DNA of 64,000 nt from Micromonospora sp. NBC_00421 (GCF_036017915.1 NZ_CP107929.1:5088001-5152000), one strand, 5' to 3'. Positions 46,950-56,249 are shown, counted from the first letter of the stretch. Made by a program: numbers and translations. Notes: generated by a model not told the origin, from the letters alone.

Positions 46950-48197
46950 GTGCCGGACGCCGACGCCCTCATCACCGCCGCGGTCACGGCGGTGCGTGGC
47001 ACCGACGTACGCGACGCGGAGCGGAAGCTGGACCGGCTGGTGGTCGGCGGCGATGGTGGCCGGGGTACGGCAGGCGCCCTCGACGGCCCGGCGGCGGTGG
47101 ACGCCGTGCTGCTCGGCCGGCTGGTCGCCGCCCTGGGCCGGCTCTGGCCGCGCGGCTGGCAGCCGGCCGACGTGGCCCGGATCGTGACCCGCCGACTCGG
47201 TGCGGGCCCCGGTCGGCTGGTCACCGACGCCCTCGCCGCGGACCGGGCGGCCCAGCCCGGTCCGGTGCCGCAGTGGTGGGACGACCAGTTGACCGGCCTG
47301 GACGCCCTGGTCCGCTGGGACGACGACGCCGGGTGGCTGAGTGGTTGGGCCACCCGGGAGGGTACGGACCGGATCACCGCCCTGCGTGACGCGATCGAGG
47401 TGCTGGCACTGCTGGCCGGCCTGCCGCCGGTCGCGGTGCTCCGCCCTCCGCCCGGCAGCCCCAACGGCACGGCCGCGACCGGGCCGACCGGGTCCCGGGT
47501 GCTCGACCGGGTACGGGCGTTGCTGGCCAAGGCGGAGTCCACCACCTTCCCGGCCGAGGCGGAGGCGTTCACCGGTAAGGCCCAGGAGCTGATCGCCCGG
47601 CACAGCCTGGAACGGGCGCTGGTCGAGGCGACCGCCGCCGACCCCGGCCGGGCCGGTGGAATCCGGATCGGCACCGACGCTCCGTACCCGGGCGCGAAGG
47701 CGCTGCTGGTGCAGGAGGTGGCGGCGGCGAACCGGTGCGAGTCGGTCTGGTCGGACGATCTCGGTTTCGCCACAGTGCTCGGCTTCCCCGCCGATCTGGA
47801 GGCGGTCGAGCTGCTGCACACCTCACTGCTGGTGCAGGCCACCGCCGCGATGCTGCGTGGACGCCGGGAACGTCAGGGTGGCGGTCGACGCACCAAGGCG
47901 TACGACGAGGCTTTCCTGCACGCCTTCGCCCGACGGATCGGCGAGCGGCTGCGGGCCGCGACCGACGAGGCGAACCGGCAGGCGACGGAGGCCGCCGGGC
48001 CGGATCGGCTGCTGCCGGTGCTCGCCGCCCGCTCCGGTGCGGTACGGGAGCGGATGGACACCCTCTTCCCCGGCGTCACCCGGGCCCGGCTGACCGTGCG
48101 GGACGCCGAGGGCTGGCAGTCCGGCACCTCCGCCGCCGACCGTGCCTCGCTCGCCGGCGCCACCCCGCCGGCCCGGCCGCTCCCCGGCCGACGCTGA
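46950..48197 (+). CDS. DUF2786-domain protein
   Basis: 415 residues. The DUF2786 segment is in the middle (VLDRVRALLAKAESTTFPAE; AEAFTGKAQELIARHSLERA). An N-terminal helical region (about 1-165) and a C-terminal region ending in AYDEAFLHAFARRIGERL complete it. Function unknown. AGGAAGGA stands upstream of the GTG. The stop codon falls in a short tandem duplication. Confidence 0.9.
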   Translation: MPDADALITAAVTAVRGTDVRDAERKLDRLVVGGDGGRGTAGALDGPAAVDAVLLGRLVAALGRLWPRGWQPADVARIVTRRLGAGPGRLVTDALAADRAAQPGPVPQWWDDQLTGLDALVRWDDDAGWLSGWATREGTDRITALRDAIEVLALLAGLPPVAVLRPPPGSPNGTAATGPTGSRVLDRVRALLAKAESTTFPAEAEAFTGKAQELIARHSLERALVEATAADPGRAGGIRIGTDAPYPGAKALLVQEVAAANRCESVWSDDLGFATVLGFPADLEAVELLHTSLLVQATAAMLRGRRERQGGGRRTKAYDEAFLHAFARRIGERLRAATDEANRQATEAAGPDRLLPVLAARSGAVRERMDTLFPGVTRARLTVRDAEGWQSGTSAADRASLAGATPPARPLPGRR

Positions 48198-48279
48198 CCC
48201 GGGTGGGCGGAACGGCCGGGGTCCGGCTCACCGGTCGACGCTGACCCGGGGTGAACGGACCGGCCGGGGTCCGGCTCAG
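48189..48279. repeat. Tandem duplication of about 45 bp
   Basis: Two near-copies (48189-48234 and 48237-48279) both begin CGACGCTGACCCGGG and end GGCCGGGGTCCGGCTCA. The first copy overlaps the DUF2786 stop; the second ends at the lipoprotein stop. Probably a slippage product. Confidence 0.7.
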
Positions 48280-48788
48280 ACGTGACAGTCGCGGGTGAGC
48301 CGGGGCGGGATGTCGACGAAGTCGGTGCCCATCCAGGTTGCCGGGCTCTTGGCCGCCGCACCCTTGTCGATCTTCGCGGCGGTCTCGTCGACCAGCTTCC
48401 TGATCCGGGCGTCCTGGGCCTTTCGGGACTGCGCGCGGACGTCGTCGGCGAGCCGGCTCAGCCGCCCCTTGAGCTTGCCGTTGAGCTGCTCCGGGGTGAG
48501 TTCCTCGCGGGTGGCCTCGGTCGAGTCGGCGACGATCTGCCGGCTGCCGTCGATGATCAACTGATCGACGGCACGACAGACCTGCGCGGTGTTCGCGGCA
48601 CTGCCCGCGGTCGGGGTGGCATCGGCGGTGGCCGTCACCGTGTCGGGCGTGGACTCCACGGTGGGGGTCCCGGTGGCACCGGCCGACGGGCCGGGTGCGG
48701 CATCGGTGTCGGCCCCACCGTCCGAGCAGCCGGTGGCGAGGACGGTCAAGACGGCGAGGGTGAGCGCGGTGGCGGAGCTACGGTGCAT
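48276..48788 (-). CDS. Putative lipoprotein
   Basis: 170 residues. Lipobox LATGC at residues 17-21 follows a hydrophobic signal, then a Thr/Ser/Pro-rich linker to about residue 65 and a helical domain (CRAVDQLIIDGSRQIVADS; LKGRLSRLADDVRAQSRKAQ; FVDIPPRLTRDC). No family recognised. Two cysteines in the mature domain could form a disulfide. Confidence 0.82.
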   Translation of the reverse strand: MHRSSATALTLAVLTVLATGCSDGGADTDAAPGPSAGATGTPTVESTPDTVTATADATPTAGSAANTAQVCRAVDQLIIDGSRQIVADSTEATREELTPEQLNGKLKGRLSRLADDVRAQSRKAQDARIRKLVDETAAKIDKGAAAKSPATWMGTDFVDIPPRLTRDCHV

Positions 48789-48863
48789 CGACTTCCCCGT
48801 TTCGATGTGTCGGCGTTACCACGGACACGATGCCGCACGGCCCGGGTCGGCCGACGCCTCACC

Positions 48864-48912
48864 CCCGGCACGCCGCACGCCGGGCCGACGAGTGTCGGTC
48901 CGGCGTGCCGGG
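48864..48912 (-). terminator. Hairpin downstream of the CsbD gene
   Basis: 12-bp stem (CCCGGCACGCCG / CGGCGTGCCGGG) ending 10 bp after the CsbD stop codon on the minus strand; the 25-base loop can itself pair. Confidence 0.55.
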
Positions 48913-48922
48913 CTGGAGCGGT

Positions 48923-49096
48923 TCAGCTCTTGAAAGCGTCCTTGACCTTCTCGGCGGCCTGCTTGAGGCTGGACTTGGCCTGGTCGTTGCGACCCTCGGC
49001 CTCCAGGCGCTCGTTGTCGGTCGCCCGGCCGACGCCTTCCTTGACCTTGCCGGCAGTGTTCTCGGTCGTGTTTTCGATCTTGTCGTCGAATCCCAT
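48923..49096 (-). CDS. CsbD-family stress protein
   Basis: 57 residues from the ATG behind GGGAGG (an ATG 10 codons upstream lacks one). Sequence DDKIENTTENTAGKVKEGVG and ATDNERLEAEGRNDQ are classic CsbD. Small hydrophilic general-stress protein, SigB-controlled in Bacillus. Consistent with a stress regulon here. Confidence 0.92.
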   Translation of the reverse strand: MGFDDKIENTTENTAGKVKEGVGRATDNERLEAEGRNDQAKSSLKQAAEKVKDAFKS

Positions 49097-49187
49097 GAGA
49101 GCCTCCCGTATAAGCATTTCTTCCAACGCCCCTCAACTACCCCCACCCCCCGAACCCAAAACACCCCACCCACCGCTCCAGCGGGTC

Positions 49188-49241
49188 GATCAAGAGGTTT
49201 GCGTCACCCGTGAGTCGGCGGATGACGCAAACCTCTTGATC
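49188..49241. repeat. Perfect 19-bp inverted repeat at the copA 3' end
   Basis: Arms GATCAAGAGGTTTGCGTCA (49188-49206) and its exact complement (49223-49241) around a 16-base loop. It overlaps the copA stop codon. It may act as a terminator or be one copy of a dispersed palindromic repeat. Confidence 0.8.
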
Positions 49242-51516
49242 AACGCGGTTGTCCGGGGTGGGGGGTGGCGGGCGGGAAGCGGCGGAGGCGGAGGCTGTTG
49301 GCGACCACGAAGACCGAGGAGAAGGCCATCGCCGCGCCGGCGATCATCGGGTTGAGCAGGCCGGCGGCGGCCAGTGGCAGCGCTGCCACGTTGTAGGCGA
49401 ACGCCCAGAACAGGTTGCCCTTGATCACGGCGAGGGTGCGCCGGGAGAGCCGGATCGCGTCCACTGCGGCGGTCAGGTCGCCCCGGACCAGGGTCAGGTC
49501 GGACGCCTCGATCGCCACGTCGGTGCCGGTGCCCATGGCCAACCCCAGGTCGGCCTGGGCCAGGGCGGCGGCGTCGTTGATCCCGTCACCGACCATGGCG
49601 ACCGTACGGCCCTGTGCCTGGAGCCGGCGGACCACGTCGACCTTGTCGACCGGCAGCACCTCGGCGGTCACCTGGTCGATGCCCACCTCGGCGGCGACCG
49701 CCCGCGCGACTGTGGCGTTGTCCCCGGTGAGCAGCACCGGAGTGAGGCCCAGGGCACGCAGGCCGGCGATCGCCGCCCGGCTGGTGGGCCGGACCACGTC
49801 GGCGACCGCGAGGACGCCCCGGGCCCGCCCGGACCAACCCGCCACCACCGCCGTACGGCCGGCGGCCTCCGCCTCGGCCACCGCCCGGACCACCTCCTCC
49901 GGTACGTCAAGACCCCGCTCGCGGAGCATTCCCGGCCGCCCGACGACGAGGTCGTGGCCGTCGACGGTGCCGGTCACGCCCAACCCCTCGGTGGCGGCGA
50001 ACCCGGTGACCGACGGCAGTTCACCGGCCTCGGCCGCGCCGGCCGCGACGGCCCGCGCGATCGGATGCTCCGAGCCGGCCTCCACCGCCCCGGCGAGCCG
50101 GAGCAGTTCGGCCTGGTCCTGCCCGTCGGCGGGGCGGACGTCGACCAGGGTCATCCGGCCGGTGGTGACCGTGCCGGTCTTGTCCAGCACCACCGTGTCG
50201 ACCTGGCGGGTGGACTCCAGCACCTCCGGCCCCTTGATCAGGATGCCGAGCTGGGCCCCCCGCCCGGTGCCGACCAGCAGCGCGGTCGGGGTGGCCAGAC
50301 CGAGGGCACACGGGCAGGCGATGATCAGCACGGCCACCGCGGCGGTGAAGGCGGCGGTCGGACCGGCACCGGTGCCCAGCCACCAGCCCAGCGTGCCGAC
50401 GGCCAACGCGATCACGATCGGCACGAACACCCCGGAGATCCGGTCGGCCAACCGCTGCACCGCTGCCTTGCCGGTCTGTGCCGCCTCCACCAGTTTCGCC
50501 ATCTGGGCGAGCTGGGTGTCCGCACCGACCCGGGTGGCGGTGACGACCAGCCGGCCGCCCGCGTTGACGGTGGCGCCGGCCACCAGGTCGCCCGGTCCGA
50601 CCTCGACCGGCACCGACTCGCCGGTGAGCATGCTGGCGTCGACCGCCGAGGTGCCCTCCTCGACCCGCCCGTCAGTGGCGATCTTCTCGCCCGGTCGGAC
50701 CACGAACCGGTCGCCCACGACGAGCTGGTCGACCGGGATCCGGGCCTCCGTGCCGCCCCGCAGCACCGCGACGTCGCGCGCGCCGAGTTCCAGCAGGGCG
50801 CGCAGGGCCGCCCCGGCGGTCCGCTTGGACCGGGCCTCGAAGTAGCGACCGGCCAGGAGGAACAGGGTCACCCCGGCGGCGGCCTCCAGGTAGATGTTGC
50901 CGGCCCCGTCGGTGCGGGTGACGTCCAGGCGGAACGGGTGGGTCATCCCGGGCATCCCGGCGTCGCCGAGGAAGAGCGCCCAGAGCGACCAGCCGAACGC
51001 GGCGAGGGTGCCGAGCGAGACCAGGGTGTCCATGGTCGCCGCGCCGTGCCGCAGGTTGGTCCAGGCGGCCCGGTGGAACGGCAGCCCGCCGTACGCCACC
51101 ACCGGGGCGGCCAGGGTCAGCGACAGCCACTGCCAGTAGGTGAACTGCCAGGCCGGCACCATCGCCAACACGATCACCGGCACGGTCAGCACGGCCGACA
51201 CCCGCAGCCGGGTACGCAGGGCGGTCAGCTCGTCCACCGACCCACCGGCCGGTTCCGCCCCGGCGGGGGTGGGCGGCGGCGGCACGACTGCGGTGTAGCC
51301 GGTCTTCTCGACGGTGGCGATCAGGTCGCCCGGGGTGATCTCGTCGGCGTACCGGACGGTGGCCTTCTCGGTGGCGTAGTTGACGGTCGCCTCCACGCCG
51401 TCCATCCGGTTGAGCTTCTTCTCGATCCGGGCGGCGCAGGACGCGCAGGTCATCCCGCCGATGGTGAGTTCGATCAGGTGGGGGGCGGTGGGCAGGTCGT
51501 TCGCGGTCGGGGTCAT
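49240..51516 (-). CDS. copA: Copper-exporting P1B-type ATPase
   Basis: 758 residues. N-terminal heavy-metal domain with GMTCASC (21-27), about eight membrane helices, metal-transport CPC in [17 protein letters not shown], phosphorylation DKTGTVTTG, the HP motif ([10 protein letters not shown]), and [19 protein letters not shown] plus GMTCASC and a CsoR/CopZ neighbourhood mark Cu(I) export. It overlaps the upstream small gene by 4 bp. Confidence 0.96.
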   Translation of the reverse strand: MTPTANDLPTAPHLIELTIGGMTCASCAARIEKKLNRMDGVEATVNYATEKATVRYADEITPGDLIATVEKTGYTAVVPPPPTPAGAEPAGGSVDELTALRTRLRVSAVLTVPVIVLAMVPAWQFTYWQWLSLTLAAPVVAYGGLPFHRAAWTNLRHGAATMDTLVSLGTLAAFGWSLWALFLGDAGMPGMTHPFRLDVTRTDGAGNIYLEAAAGVTLFLLAGRYFEARSKRTAGAALRALLELGARDVAVLRGGTEARIPVDQLVVGDRFVVRPGEKIATDGRVEEGTSAVDASMLTGESVPVEVGPGDLVAGATVNAGGRLVVTATRVGADTQLAQMAKLVEAAQTGKAAVQRLADRISGVFVPIVIALAVGTLGWWLGTGAGPTAAFTAAVAVLIIACPCALGLATPTALLVGTGRGAQLGILIKGPEVLESTRQVDTVVLDKTGTVTTGRMTLVDVRPADGQDQAELLRLAGAVEAGSEHPIARAVAAGAAEAGELPSVTGFAATEGLGVTGTVDGHDLVVGRPGMLRERGLDVPEEVVRAVAEAEAAGRTAVVAGWSGRARGVLAVADVVRPTSRAAIAGLRALGLTPVLLTGDNATVARAVAAEVGIDQVTAEVLPVDKVDVVRRLQAQGRTVAMVGDGINDAAALAQADLGLAMGTGTDVAIEASDLTLVRGDLTAAVDAIRLSRRTLAVIKGNLFWAFAYNVAALPLAAAGLLNPMIAGAAMAFSSVFVVANSLRLRRFPPATPHPGQPR

Positions 51517-51758
51517 CGCGGCACCTCCGGTCGACCGTGGGGGTGACCTGCCCCGCCGGTGACGGTCCCGGTCGGCGTCGGGTCGGGGCCGGGGGCAGGG
51601 GCGTCGGTGGGGCGGGTGGGATCCGGGGTGTGCGCCGGGTCGTGGCGGGTCTCGGCGGGCGGGCGTACGGGGCCGGTCAGCTGACCGGCCCCGTACGCCG
51701 CGCCGAACACCACCGCGAGACCGAGGGCGAAGCCACCCAGCCTGGTCGCCGTGTTCAT
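51513..51758 (-). CDS. Small membrane protein in the copper operon
   Basis: 81 residues. One N-terminal helix ([20 protein letters not shown]) and a Pro/Thr-rich tail with a few histidines ([13 protein letters not shown]). Overlaps copA by 4 bp and follows copZ by 34 bp. A metal-related surface role is inference. A 38-bp perfect DNA palindrome lies inside the gene. Confidence 0.75.
   Translation of the reverse strand: MNTATRLGGFALGLAVVFGAAYGAGQLTGPVRPPAETRHDPAHTPDPTRPTDAPAPGPDPTPTGTVTGGAGHPHGRPEVPR
51662..51699. repeat. 38-bp perfect palindrome inside the small copper-operon gene
   Basis: Every base from 51662 to 51699 pairs around the centre GGTCAGCTGACC. It encodes the residues [12 protein letters not shown] of the 81-residue protein. 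It could fold into a strong mRNA hairpin between copZ and copA. Confidence 0.85.
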
Positions 51759-51792
51759 CGGTTGCCCCGGCCCCCGGCGGGCCGGTGGCCCG

Positions 51793-51999
51793 TCACGCCT
51801 CGACGAGGTCGTAGCCGGCCTCGTCGACGGCGGCGCGCACGGCCTCGGTGTCGAGCGGACGGTCGCTGGTGACGGCGACCCGGCCGGAGGAGAGGTCCAC
51901 CTGGACGTCGGTGACGCCGTCGAGCGCGCCCACCTCGCCGCTCACCGCGTTGACGCAGTGCCCGCAGGTCATGCCGTTCACCTGGTAGTTCGTGATCAT
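51793..51999 (-). CDS. copZ: CopZ-like heavy-metal-associated protein
   Basis: 68 residues: one HMA domain with GMTCGHCV metal-binding motif (residues about 8-15) and a betaalphabeta pattern (DVQVDLSSGRVAVTS). Cytoplasmic copper chaperone handing Cu(I) to CopA or CsoR. The ATG at 51999 follows GGGAGGGG by eight bases; a GTG six codons upstream is less likely. Confidence 0.93.
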   Translation of the reverse strand: MITNYQVNGMTCGHCVNAVSGEVGALDGVTDVQVDLSSGRVAVTSDRPLDTEAVRAAVDEAGYDLVEA

Positions 52000-52026
52000 C
52001 GAATGTTCCCCTCCCACTCTTCGAAC

Positions 52027-52043
52027 ATACCCCCTAGGGGTAC
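52027..52043. promoter_or_regulatory. CsoR operator, copZ side
   Basis: ATACCCCCTAGGGGTAC is a near-perfect palindrome of the GC-tract type bound by CsoR-family repressors (ATACCCC..GGGGTAT). It lies 28 bp upstream of copZ. Confidence 0.75.
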
Positions 52044-52062
52044 CTTTCCCGGCGACCGTAGC

Positions 52063-52079
52063 ATACCCCCCAGGGGTAC
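52063..52079. promoter_or_regulatory. CsoR operator, csoR side
   Basis: ATACCCCCCAGGGGTAC, a second site 36 bp from the first and overlapping the csoR -10 box region (TACGCT), so CsoR should repress both divergent promoters. Confidence 0.75.
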
Positions 52080-52094
52080 GCTATCGTGGTGGTC

Positions 52095-52394
52095 ATGACC
52101 ACACCGAGTACCCCGGTCCGGGGCTACACCACCAGCAAGGACCAGCTGCTGGCCCGGCTGCGCCGGGTGGAGGGCCAGGTCCGGGGCATCGAGAAGATGG
52201 TCGACGACGACCGGTACTGCATCGACGTGCTCACCCAGATCTCCGCCGTGCAGGCCGCCCTGGACAAGGTCGCCCTCGGCCTGCTCGACGGCCACGCCCG
52301 GCACTGCATGCACGAGGGGGCCGCCGAGGGCCGGGCCGACGAGATGGCCGCCGAGATGATGGCCGCCGTCGGTCGCCTGATGAAGCGCGGCTGA
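52095..52394 (+). CDS. csoR: CsoR-family copper-sensing repressor
   Basis: 99 residues, all-helical CsoR/RcnR family. Cu(I) ligands are visible as Cys in DRYCIDVLTQ and the His-x3-Cys pair in GHARHC. GQVRGIEKMV is the family signature. Cu(I) releases it from the two flanking operators. The ATG at 52095 was preferred over the GTG three codons upstream. Confidence 0.95.
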   Translation: MTTPSTPVRGYTTSKDQLLARLRRVEGQVRGIEKMVDDDRYCIDVLTQISAVQAALDKVALGLLDGHARHCMHEGAAEGRADEMAAEMMAAVGRLMKRG

Positions 52395-52597
52395 CCCACC
52401 TCCGGTGCGGACCGGGGGGCATCCCGTCTGCGAAGCACCCGCACCGTGACGAGCCGGAGCCCTGCCGGCAGGGTCGACCACGCCGGTCGGCCGGGACGCT
52501 GGCTACCATCGTCCGACGACGACCCGCCGCCCGTGGGATGAACCGGTTGGCCAACTGACACGTATCCCGTCCCGGATCGTTGGGAGGACTCGCACAC

Positions 52598-53941
52598 ATG
52601 GGCGCCGACCACACCCGTCCCGCTCCGTCCACCCCGCCCGGGGTGCGGCGGATCCTCGTCATGACCGTGGTGCCGCTCATCGTCGTCACGGTGATCGCCA
52701 CGCTGGCGCTCTGGCCGGGTGACACCCCGCAGATCGACCAGGGGGATCAGGTCCCCCGCCACCACGGCACGGTGACCCGGGTGGTGACCGAGGCCTGCCC
52801 GCCCGCCCCGCAGACCCCCGACGGCCCGTCCGGGGCGGCAGCCGGTCCGTGCGGCACGGTGACGGTCTCCGTCGAGCAGGGGCCGGACAGCGGGAAGCAG
52901 GTCGAGACGCCGATCCCGTCCGGCCCCGGCGCACCGACGGTGGCCGTCGGTGACCGGGTGGTGCTCGTCGCGTTGGCCGACCCGACCGATCCCTCGACGA
53001 GCAGTTACCACATCGCCGAGCACCAGCGGGGTACGCCGCTGCTCTGGCTGGTCGCCCTGTTCGCGGCGGCGATCGTGGCGTTCGGCCGGCTGCGCGGGCT
53101 GGCCGCGCTGGCCGGTCTGGGCGCCAGCTTCGCCATCCTGTTGACCTTCGTGGTGCCGGGCATCTCCGCCGGGGGCGCGCCGCTGCCGATCGCGATCACC
53201 GGCGCCGCGCTGATCATGTTCGTGGTGCTGTACCTGACCCACGGGATCACCGCGCAGACCTCGGTGGCGGTGCTCGGCACGCTGGGCAGCCTGGTGCTGA
53301 CCGGCGTGCTGGGCACGCTGGCCACCGCCGCCACCCACCTGACCGGGTACGGCAGCGAGGAGGCCACCACGCTGTCGATGTACCAGCGTGACGTGGACCT
53401 GCACGGCCTGCTGCTGGCCGGGATCATCATCGGTTCCCTCGGCGTGCTGGACGACGTGACGGTCACCCAGTCGGCCACCGTCACCGAGCTGGCGCACGCC
53501 AATCCGGGGTTGTCCCGGTTGCAGCTCTACCGGGCGGCGACCCGGGTCGGCCGGGCGCACATCGCCTCCACGGTCAACACGATCGTGCTGGCCTACGCGG
53601 GAGCCTCGTTGCCGCTGCTGCTCCTGCTCACCGCCGACAGCCGGCCGGTGGGGCAGATCCTCACCAGCGAGTTCCTGGCCCAGGAGATCGTCCGCAGTGC
53701 GGTGGCGACCCTCGGCCTGGTGGCGGCGGTGCCGCTGACCACCGGGTTGGCCGCGCTGGTCACCACCGCCGGGCGCGGTCCCGCCGACGCCGACCCGACC
53801 GGGCCGACACCCACCCCACGCCCCGCGCCCGACCGCGCCGAGGCGCTGGCGGCGCTGAGCGCGCCCCGGCACGGCGAACCGTCCACCCCGGCCCCCACCC
53901 GGTGGCCGGACCCGGAAAGGAGCACGGACTCGGCATGGTGA
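52598..53941 (+). CDS. YibE/F-family membrane protein
   Basis: 447 residues. One N-terminal helix, an extracytoplasmic domain (about 45-140), then about seven helices with YibE/F hallmarks (ALAGLGASFAILLTFVVPG; THGITAQTSVAVLGTLGSL; GSLGVLDDVTVTQSATVTEL; STVNTIVLAYAGASLPLLLL). The C-terminal tail is cytoplasmic and Pro-rich. Function unknown in actinomycetes; distantly transporter-like. GGGAGGA precedes the ATG by ten bases. Confidence 0.92.
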   Translation: MGADHTRPAPSTPPGVRRILVMTVVPLIVVTVIATLALWPGDTPQIDQGDQVPRHHGTVTRVVTEACPPAPQTPDGPSGAAAGPCGTVTVSVEQGPDSGKQVETPIPSGPGAPTVAVGDRVVLVALADPTDPSTSSYHIAEHQRGTPLLWLVALFAAAIVAFGRLRGLAALAGLGASFAILLTFVVPGISAGGAPLPIAITGAALIMFVVLYLTHGITAQTSVAVLGTLGSLVLTGVLGTLATAATHLTGYGSEEATTLSMYQRDVDLHGLLLAGIIIGSLGVLDDVTVTQSATVTELAHANPGLSRLQLYRAATRVGRAHIASTVNTIVLAYAGASLPLLLLLTADSRPVGQILTSEFLAQEIVRSAVATLGLVAAVPLTTGLAALVTTAGRGPADADPTGPTPTPRPAPDRAEALAALSAPRHGEPSTPAPTRWPDPERSTDSAW

Positions 53942-54079
53942 CACTCCGCTGCGTAACCGGAGGCGAGGTCGCAGTTGTCGGCCGCGTCACTGGTCACGCC
54001 CGGTTATCGGAAAAATACACATTTTGTCGAGTTGTGACCGTAGATCCCCGGTACGACTCTCGGGTAACCTCGCTGCCGG

Positions 54080-54230
54080 TCACCGCCGAAGGCGCCCACC
54101 GGTGCCAGCGGGGCCACCGCCCAATCGCCGTACGGCGAGCCGGGGAACCGAGCACCTGGGGTGAATCCGCGCCAGCGGTAGGGGCCACTTCCGTCCCGAA
54201 CCCGTCAGCTAACCCGGTCGGCGGTCGACG
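54080..54230 (+). promoter_or_regulatory. c-di-AMP riboswitch (ydaO/yuaA type)
   Basis: Contains the conserved blocks GGGGAACCGAGCACC, GGGTGAATCCGCGCC, GTAGGG and CCGAACCCGTCAGCTAACC in order, with an outer helix ACCGCC (54082-54087) / GGCGGT (54220-54225). These are the core elements of the ydaO class, which in actinomycetes sits in front of cell-wall hydrolase genes. It ends just before the ribosome site of the gene at 54243. Confidence 0.9.
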
Positions 54231-54242
54231 GAAGGGAAAACT

Positions 54243-55268
54243 GTGACGGCACCCCTACGCCGCTGGATGACTCCGGCAGTGGCCGTACTCGCCGCCCTGG
54301 CGATCGTCGCCGGTCCGGCAGCCGCCCCCGCGGCAGCCGCCCTCAACGCGCCCACCCCCTCCGGGCACGAGGAGGACGAGGAGCCGAAGCTGCTCACCGA
54401 CGTCATCGAGGCCACCAACCGGGATTACTCGGCGGCGAAGAACCGGCTGGAGAAGTCCAAGAAGCGCCAACTCGAGTACGCCATCGAGGTGGAGAAGGCC
54501 GAGCAGGAGCTGGCGGCGCTGGCCCCGCAGGTAAACGAGATCGCCGCCCAGTCGTACCGGACGGGTCGGGTCGGCGCGGTCGCCGCGCTGCTGGAGAGCG
54601 ACGCCCCGGACACCTTCGTCCGGCGGGCCGCCGCCCTGGACGAGCTGAACATGGTCAACGCCGGCAAGCTGGCCGAGGTCAACGAGGCCAGGACCCGGGC
54701 CGAGAACGCCAAGCTCGCCGTCGACGCCGAAGTGCGTGAGCAGCAGAAGCAGACCAACCTGATGGCCAAGAAGAAGACCGAGGCCGACAAGGCGCTGGCC
54801 CTGGTCGGCGGCCGGGGCTTCACCGGTGGCCTGGTCAACGCCACCTCGCCGGTGGCCCGCGTCGCCCCGGGCCAGACCTCCGACGGCGAGTGGCGCGGCG
54901 AGTCGTGCAGCGAGAACGACCCGACCACGTCGGGCTGCATCACGCCGCGCACGCTGCACATGTACAAGGAGGTCAAGCGGGCCGGCTTCAGCCGGTTCGT
55001 CGGCTGCTACCGCCCGGGTGGGCCGTGGGAGCACCCCAAGGGCAAGGCGTGCGACTGGTCGTTGCAGAACAGCGGCTTCAGCCCCTGGCACAACAACGAC
55101 ACCCGGATGTACGGCAACAACCTCGCCGCATTCCTGATCCGCAACGCGGACCGGCTGGGCATCTACTACGTGATCTGGAACCGGCAGATCTGGTTCCCGG
55201 CCAACGGCTGGAGCTCGTACTCCGGACCGTCCAACCACACCGACCACGTACACGTGTCACTGCTGTAG
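54243..55268 (+). CDS. Secreted coiled-coil cell-wall protein, riboswitch-controlled
   Basis: 341 residues. Signal peptide (about 1-34), a coiled-coil region (about 50-190; KNRLEKSKKRQLEYAIEVEK; AENAKLAVDAEVREQQKQ), and a C-terminal domain with CITPRTLHMYKEVKRAGFSR, DWSLQNSGFSPW and SGPSNHTDHVHVSL, as in ARB_07466-like D,D-peptidase-related proteins. The HTDHVHVS motif suggests a metal site. Likely shapes peptidoglycan. The GTG follows GGAAGGG. The c-di-AMP riboswitch should lower expression when c-di-AMP is high, as for other targets. Confidence 0.9.
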   Translation: MTAPLRRWMTPAVAVLAALAIVAGPAAAPAAAALNAPTPSGHEEDEEPKLLTDVIEATNRDYSAAKNRLEKSKKRQLEYAIEVEKAEQELAALAPQVNEIAAQSYRTGRVGAVAALLESDAPDTFVRRAAALDELNMVNAGKLAEVNEARTRAENAKLAVDAEVREQQKQTNLMAKKKTEADKALALVGGRGFTGGLVNATSPVARVAPGQTSDGEWRGESCSENDPTTSGCITPRTLHMYKEVKRAGFSRFVGCYRPGGPWEHPKGKACDWSLQNSGFSPWHNNDTRMYGNNLAAFLIRNADRLGIYYVIWNRQIWFPANGWSSYSGPSNHTDHVHVSLL

Positions 55269-55283
55269 CAGTTCATGATCGAC

Positions 55284-55318
55284 ACGAGGGCCGCCCGGCT
55301 GAGCCGGGCGGCCCTCGT
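55284..55318. terminator. Bidirectional terminator hairpin
   Basis: Perfect 15-bp stem (ACGAGGGCCGCCCGG / CCGGGCGGCCCTCGT) with a CTGAG loop, between the convergent cell-wall gene and carbonic anhydrase gene. Confidence 0.85.
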
Positions 55319-55330
55319 CGTGATCGCGTC

Positions 55331-56041
55331 TCAGCCGGCGACGGCCGCCGGCTCGCCGGCCGGCGCGGCGTCGGCACCCGGCGTCGCCCGGACGGACCCG
55401 GGCACCGTGGCGGTGAGGGCGGACGACTCGGCGGGAGCGTGGGCCGGGGCCACCGGGCGCACCTCACCGGCGGCCAGCCGGTAGGACATGCCGACCACCG
55501 CGCAACGCCCGGCCGCCACCTCGGCGGCGATCACCGGGGAGTTGCCGAGCAGCACCTCGACGGTCTGTGCGATGTGGATGTCGACGATCCCGTCGATGTC
55601 GTGCACCCCCTCCTGGGCCGCCCGACGCAGGCTGGGCCCGACGGCGGCGACCACCGAATAGAGGTGCCCGGGGGGTTGGGTGCCGGTGCGGGCCGCCTCC
55701 CGGGCTGCCTGCACCGCCCCGCAGGAGTCGTGCCCGAGGACCACCACCAACGGGGTGCCGAGCACCGTCACCGCGTACTCGACGCTGCCGAGCACCTCGG
55801 GCCCGGCGGTGTGCCCGGCGGTCCGGACCACGAAGAGGTCACCCAGACCCCGGTCGAAGATGATCTCGGCGGCGAGCCGGGAGTCGGAGCACCCGACGAT
55901 GACCGCGAAGGGGTGTTGGCCGTCGGCGACTGCCGCCCGGTGGCCGGCGCCCTGGTTGGGGTGCCGGGGCGCCCCGGCGACGAAACGCCTGTTGCCGGCT
56001 TGCAGCTCGGCCAGCGCCTGGGTCGGAGTGATCGGGGCCAT
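55331..56041 (-). CDS. Beta-class carbonic anhydrase
   Basis: 236 residues. Zinc ligands in CSDSR (GCSDSRLAAE) and HDSCGAV (VVLGHDSCGAVQAA): Cys, Asp-Arg dyad, His, Cys, as in beta carbonic anhydrases. Interconverts CO2 and bicarbonate. About 35 extra Ala/Pro-rich residues follow the domain. Starts at ATG in GGGGCCATTG context; no obvious strong ribosome site. Confidence 0.95.
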   Translation of the reverse strand: MAPITPTQALAELQAGNRRFVAGAPRHPNQGAGHRAAVADGQHPFAVIVGCSDSRLAAEIIFDRGLGDLFVVRTAGHTAGPEVLGSVEYAVTVLGTPLVVVLGHDSCGAVQAAREAARTGTQPPGHLYSVVAAVGPSLRRAAQEGVHDIDGIVDIHIAQTVEVLLGNSPVIAAEVAAGRCAVVGMSYRLAAGEVRPVAPAHAPAESSALTATVPGSVRATPGADAAPAGEPAAVAG

Positions 56042-56249
56042 TGCCTCACCTCGGTCCGGGATCGCACCTGGTCACGCCGGCCGGCGGCGACGACGGCCGT
56101 GTCCCCACGGTCACACGCAGCGAAAGGTACGTCAAGATTTCGTGATACACGTTTCAGGCGTTGGTCCGGGGGATGTCGACGGCGGGTCGAACGCCGGGCG
56201 TGGGCGGACGCGAACACCGGCCGGCGGCGGGCTTTCCGGGTACGGGCCA

